From Planctomycetota bacterium (GTDB taxonomy: Bacteria > Planctomycetota > UBA8742 > SKZP01): DNA of 9,286 nt. This document shows positions 6,578 through 9,286 of this stretch, in pieces (within the stretch, counting starts at the first letter, position 1; each line of letters starts with the position of its first letter). The notes under the pieces are model-generated. The model ran no database searches and was not told the DNA's origin. It saw only the letters and a program-made list of their open reading frames with translations. The position numbers and the translations under genes were made by a program. The stretch spans positions 1 to 9,286 of the forward strand of contig SKZP01000161.1 of NCBI GenBank assembly GCA_007127275.1, written 5' to 3'.

Positions 6578-8092
6578 ATGAACGAATCCTACGACTCCCC
6601 GCTGGTAACCGTGCGCGAGTTATCCGAGCACGTCGGCCGTCGCGTAACGCTGCGCGGCTGGCTGTATAACCGGCGCTCGAAGAAAACCATCCACTTCCTC
6701 GAAGTGCGCGACGGCACGGGCATTGTGCAGGCCATTGCAAGCCAGGAGGACGTCGACGAGGATACGTTCGCGCTTGCCGGGCGCCTGGCCCAGGAGGCGG
6801 CCATCCGCGTGACCGGCACGGTACAGGCCGACGAGCGGGCGCAGGGCGGGGTCGAGCTGGTCGTGCATGCGCTCGAGTTGATTGCCGCGCCGCATGCGGA
6901 ATATCCCATCCCCATCAGTCGGGACGTGCCCAACGTGGACTTCCTGATTCAGCGCCGCCACCTCTGGCTGCGCTCGAAGAAGCCGTGGGCAACGCTGCGC
7001 ATCCGCCACGAAACCATCCAGGCCATTCGCGACTTCTTCTACCAGCGCGACTTCGTCTGCTTTGACGCGCCCATCTTTACGCCCAATGCCTGCGAGGGAA
7101 CGACGACGTTGTTTCCCGTGCCGTACTTCGAACTCGGCGAGGCGTATCTGACGCAGTCGGGTCAGCTGTACGAGGAAGCCGGCGCACTCGCGTTCGGCAA
7201 GGTCTACAATTTCGGCCCTGTCTTCCGCGCGGAGAAGTCGAAGACGCGCAAGCACCTCACCGAGTTCTGGATGATTGAGCCGGAGATGGCCTTTGCCGAG
7301 CTTGACGACGTGATGGAACTTGCCGAGCAGTTCGTCGCGTATGTCGTCGGCCGGGTACTCGAGCGCTGCCAGACTGAGCTCAAGATGCTCGGGCGGGATA
7401 CGGCCGAGCTCGAGGGCTGCACGAAGCTGCCGTACCCGCGAATCTCGTATGCCGAGGCGTGCCGTTTGATTGCCGAGACGGCGCCGCGGCTCAAGGATGA
7501 GTCGGAGACCGAGTTGCGCGACAAGGCGCTCAAGGCCATGCGCTTCGACGAGCGCGAAGTCCGCAAGCGCATGAAAGGGGAGGCGCCGAAGAAGGTCGAG
7601 GCGGAACTCGCGGCACAGCGCAACGACATCTTCGACAACCTCATCGCCGGCGCGATGAAGCCCGAAGGGGAGAGTGCGCACTCGCTCGGCGACGACTTCG
7701 GCGCCCCGGACGAGACCATCCTGTCGCTGCATTATGATCAGCCGGTGCTCGTCCACCGCTGGCCCGAGCCGATCAAAGCGTTTTATATGAAGGCCGACGC
7801 GCAGAATCCCGGCTACGTGCTCGGCGTCGACATGATTGCGCCGAACGGCTACGGCGAAATCATTGGCGGCGGCCAGCGCGAGGACGACCTGACTCGGCTT
7901 GAGGAGCAGGTGCGCAAACACGAATTGCCGCAAGAGGAGTTCGAGTGGTACCTCGACCTGCGTCGCTTCGGAAGCGTGCCGCACGGCGGTTTTGGCTTGG
8001 GCCTCGAGCGTACCGTCGCCTGGCTTTGCGGCAGCCGCCACATCCGCGAAACCATTCCCTTTGCCCGCACCATTGACCGCCACACGCCGTAA
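6578..8092 (+). CDS. asnS: Asparaginyl-tRNA synthetase
   Basis: A class IIb aminoacyl-tRNA synthetase that charges tRNA(Asn) with asparagine in the cytoplasm. Residues about 18-100 form the OB-fold anticodon-binding domain (RRVTLRGWLYNRRSKK). The catalytic core begins about residue 125. LTQSGQLYEE (191-200) is the amino-acid-binding loop. Motif 2 runs through FRAEKSKTRKHLTEFW to IEPEMAF (216-239), with the Arg and Glu residues that hold ATP. EIIGGGQRE (427-435) and motif 3, GFGLGLERTVAWL (471-483), complete the active site. Overall identity with AsnRS is clear, and AspRS is less likely from the FRAE/HLTEFWM pattern. At 504 residues it is longer than the E. coli enzyme (466), because of an extra charged segment at about 300-365. 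No good Shine-Dalgarno precedes the ATG, and an upstream TTGACA (6562-6567) is too close to be its promoter. It is divergent from the GTPase gene and convergent with the FHA gene across only 6 bp. Confidence 0.96.
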   Translation: MNESYDSPLVTVRELSEHVGRRVTLRGWLYNRRSKKTIHFLEVRDGTGIVQAIASQEDVDEDTFALAGRLAQEAAIRVTGTVQADERAQGGVELVVHALELIAAPHAEYPIPISRDVPNVDFLIQRRHLWLRSKKPWATLRIRHETIQAIRDFFYQRDFVCFDAPIFTPNACEGTTTLFPVPYFELGEAYLTQSGQLYEEAGALAFGKVYNFGPVFRAEKSKTRKHLTEFWMIEPEMAFAELDDVMELAEQFVAYVVGRVLERCQTELKMLGRDTAELEGCTKLPYPRISYAEACRLIAETAPRLKDESETELRDKALKAMRFDEREVRKRMKGEAPKKVEAELAAQRNDIFDNLIAGAMKPEGESAHSLGDDFGAPDETILSLHYDQPVLVHRWPEPIKAFYMKADAQNPGYVLGVDMIAPNGYGEIIGGGQREDDLTRLEEQVRKHELPQEEFEWYLDLRRFGSVPHGGFGLGLERTVAWLCGSRHIRETIPFARTIDRHTP

Positions 8093-8098
8093 GGCTTC

Positions 8099-9286
8099 TT
8101 ATGCCGGTGGGAAGGTTTGCTCCGCGGGAAGGTAAAAGAAGCGGTACGGACCCATCACCATCTCGGCGTAGGCGGGGACGCTGACCTCTCCCTCGGAGCG
8201 CTCGCCGTTGACGTATGTGCCGTTGAGTGAGCCGTTGTCGCGTATGGTCAGCACACCGGCACTGTAGGTCAGGAAGGCGTGCTGCCCGGAGATCTCGGCG
8301 TGCGGAAGGCGCAGGTCGTTCGACTTGCGGCGCCCCAGTGTCATGTTGGCGGTGATGGGCAGTGACTCCGGCAACTCGAGGTGACGCTCGGCCCCTCCCC
8401 CGTCCTCGTCGGGAATGGCCGGCAGGCGCACCAAAGCGGGGCCCGTTACCCGTGGCGGACTCGGCAACTCGGCGAGCCACTTGCGGACGCGGTCGTCACT
8501 CGCCGCCGCACCGCCTGGGCTGCCTCCGTCCACGTCGGCAAGGTCCATCAGGCTGAACTCTTCGTCATCATCCGGCGGTCGGTACCCGGTATCGTCGTCG
8601 ACGAGCGGACCGCCTCCGGCCTGCGGAACGTCATCCGGGTACACGTTCTCGTCCATGATCGTCGGTGCGCTGTGCGCCGAAAGCTCGTCGTGCGCGGGCG
8701 CACTACTTGCCTGCGGCGAGCGGGACGGCTGGATGTCGTCGTCATAAACGTTCTGGTCGACGATCGTTTCCGCAGAGTACGGGTCCGGCCCCGCCTGCGC
8801 CTCGGGCGGAGACTCCTGGCGCGGATTCGTGTCGTGGTCGTCCTCGAGCAGCCCGCCCCATGGCTCGTCGGTGACTGGCTCGTCGAGCGCCTCATCCTCC
8901 TCCTCGTCGAGCAAGCCCGCGCCGGCAAGCTCCTCCTCGTCCAGCGGCGAAGCGTCCTGCAGCGGCGGTGGCGGCGGTGGCAAAGGCAGCTCGTCGCTGT
9001 CTTCGTTGTTCGCGCTTGCGTCGTCGCCCGCCGTGGTCTGCAACATGGCACGCTCGAGGCCGTCAACATCCAAGAACGACGAGTCCAGGTAGCCCCCTTC
9101 ATCACGTTCGTCACGTTCGTCTTGCTGCGCAGGCGCAACGTCCTCGCCGGGCGCTTCGTCGAACCGTGCGTAGTCGTCGTCGGCGAACGGATCCCCCAAC
9201 GGTGCACCTTGGTCGCTCGGCGGTGGCGGCGGTGGCGGCGGGGGTGGTGGCGGCGGCAGCGGCGGCTCGCTGGCGGTGATTAGGTC
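8099..9286 (-). CDS. FHA-domain protein with acidic Pro-rich N-terminal region (5' partial)
   Basis: The frame is open from the stop (TAA, 8101-8099) to the right edge: 395 residues in window, with the true start outside. A TTG at 9199 could be read as a start, but the frame continues upstream through E-P-P-L, 13 consecutive prolines and SDQGAP, so the protein probably begins further right. Counting from the TTG codon, residues 1-270 are disordered, Asp/Glu-rich and proline-rich, with a second six-Pro run near 74-79 and a DER-DER repeat near 28-33. A degenerate repeat occurs at 144-155 and 180-190 (ETIVDQNVYDDD and PTIMDENVYPDD). A C-terminal FHA domain (about 275-358) shows the pThr-binding landmarks: GRRKSNDLRLP with G289-R290, SGQH (S304, H307) and SLNGTYVNG (N326). 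Its job is to bind phosphothreonine peptides, probably downstream of a Ser/Thr kinase. No kinase is visible here, and there is no membrane segment in the visible part. Confidence 0.85.
   Translation of the reverse strand, partial: DLITASEPPLPPPPPPPPPPPPPSDQGAPLGDPFADDDYARFDEAPGEDVAPAQQDERDERDEGGYLDSSFLDVDGLERAMLQTTAGDDASANNEDSDELPLPPPPPPLQDASPLDEEELAGAGLLDEEEDEALDEPVTDEPWGGLLEDDHDTNPRQESPPEAQAGPDPYSAETIVDQNVYDDDIQPSRSPQASSAPAHDELSAHSAPTIMDENVYPDDVPQAGGGPLVDDDTGYRPPDDDEEFSLMDLADVDGGSPGGAAASDDRVRKWLAELPSPPRVTGPALVRLPAIPDEDGGGAERHLELPESLPITANMTLGRRKSNDLRLPHAEISGQHAFLTYSAGVLTIRDNGSLNGTYVNGERSEGEVSVPAYAEMVMGPYRFFYLPAEQTFPPA

Noticed and set aside
6620..8083. A 487-codon minus-strand frame antisense to asnS, and similar long antisense frames at 1182-2267, 2343-3203 and 4434-5519
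   Set aside because: They lie wholly opposite recognisable genes, show no family motifs, and are expected from the third-position GC bias of the real genes.
8829..9092. Ser-rich plus-strand frame opposite the FHA gene
   Set aside because: It is the antisense of the Asp/Glu- and Pro-coding tract, where GAC/GAG codons read in reverse give serine and leucine codons. It has no independent support.

Overview
The window is high-GC bacterial DNA: G or C dominates third codon positions, and long open frames lie antisense to almost every real gene. Three of the genes start with purine-rich Shine-Dalgarno sequences. No ribosomal RNA, tRNA, CRISPR array or intact transposase is visible. Large dynamin-like GTPases, divergent Hsp70-like ATPases and FHA proteins with acidic disordered tails are common in Myxococcota, Planctomycetota and related groups, but nothing here settles the phylum.

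Layout from left to right. Positions 1-227 (minus) hold the N-terminus of an exported protein whose remainder lies off the left edge. Positions 228-800 are a spacer of about 570 bp with no supportable gene and one perfect 10-bp hairpin. Positions 801-3263 (minus) encode an Hsp70/actin-fold ATPase of unusual architecture. Sixty-six bases upstream of it, 3330-6047 (minus) encodes a 905-residue dynamin-like GTPase. These two genes look like one operon, GTPase first. Positions 6048-6577 are a divergent intergenic region with a triple 14-bp direct repeat and a candidate promoter for the plus-strand gene. Positions 6578-8092 (plus) encode asparaginyl-tRNA synthetase, the one clear housekeeping gene. 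Converging on it with a 6-bp gap, 8099-9286 (minus) encodes an FHA-domain protein with a long acidic, proline-rich N-terminal region, which stays open to the right edge.

The main interest is the GTPase/Hsp70-like pair. The layout recalls the SrfB (Hsp70-like) and SrfC (GTPase) proteins of gamma-proteobacteria, but this is a comparison from memory, not a search result. A plausible reading is a membrane- or polymer-remodelling GTPase working with a dedicated chaperone-like ATPase. The FHA protein carries two copies of a TI(V/M)D-containing motif that fit the pThr-x-x-Asp preference of some FHA domains, so it may be controlled by self-binding or oligomerisation. Whether it works with the GTPase/Hsp70 pair is unknown, because asnS lies between them.
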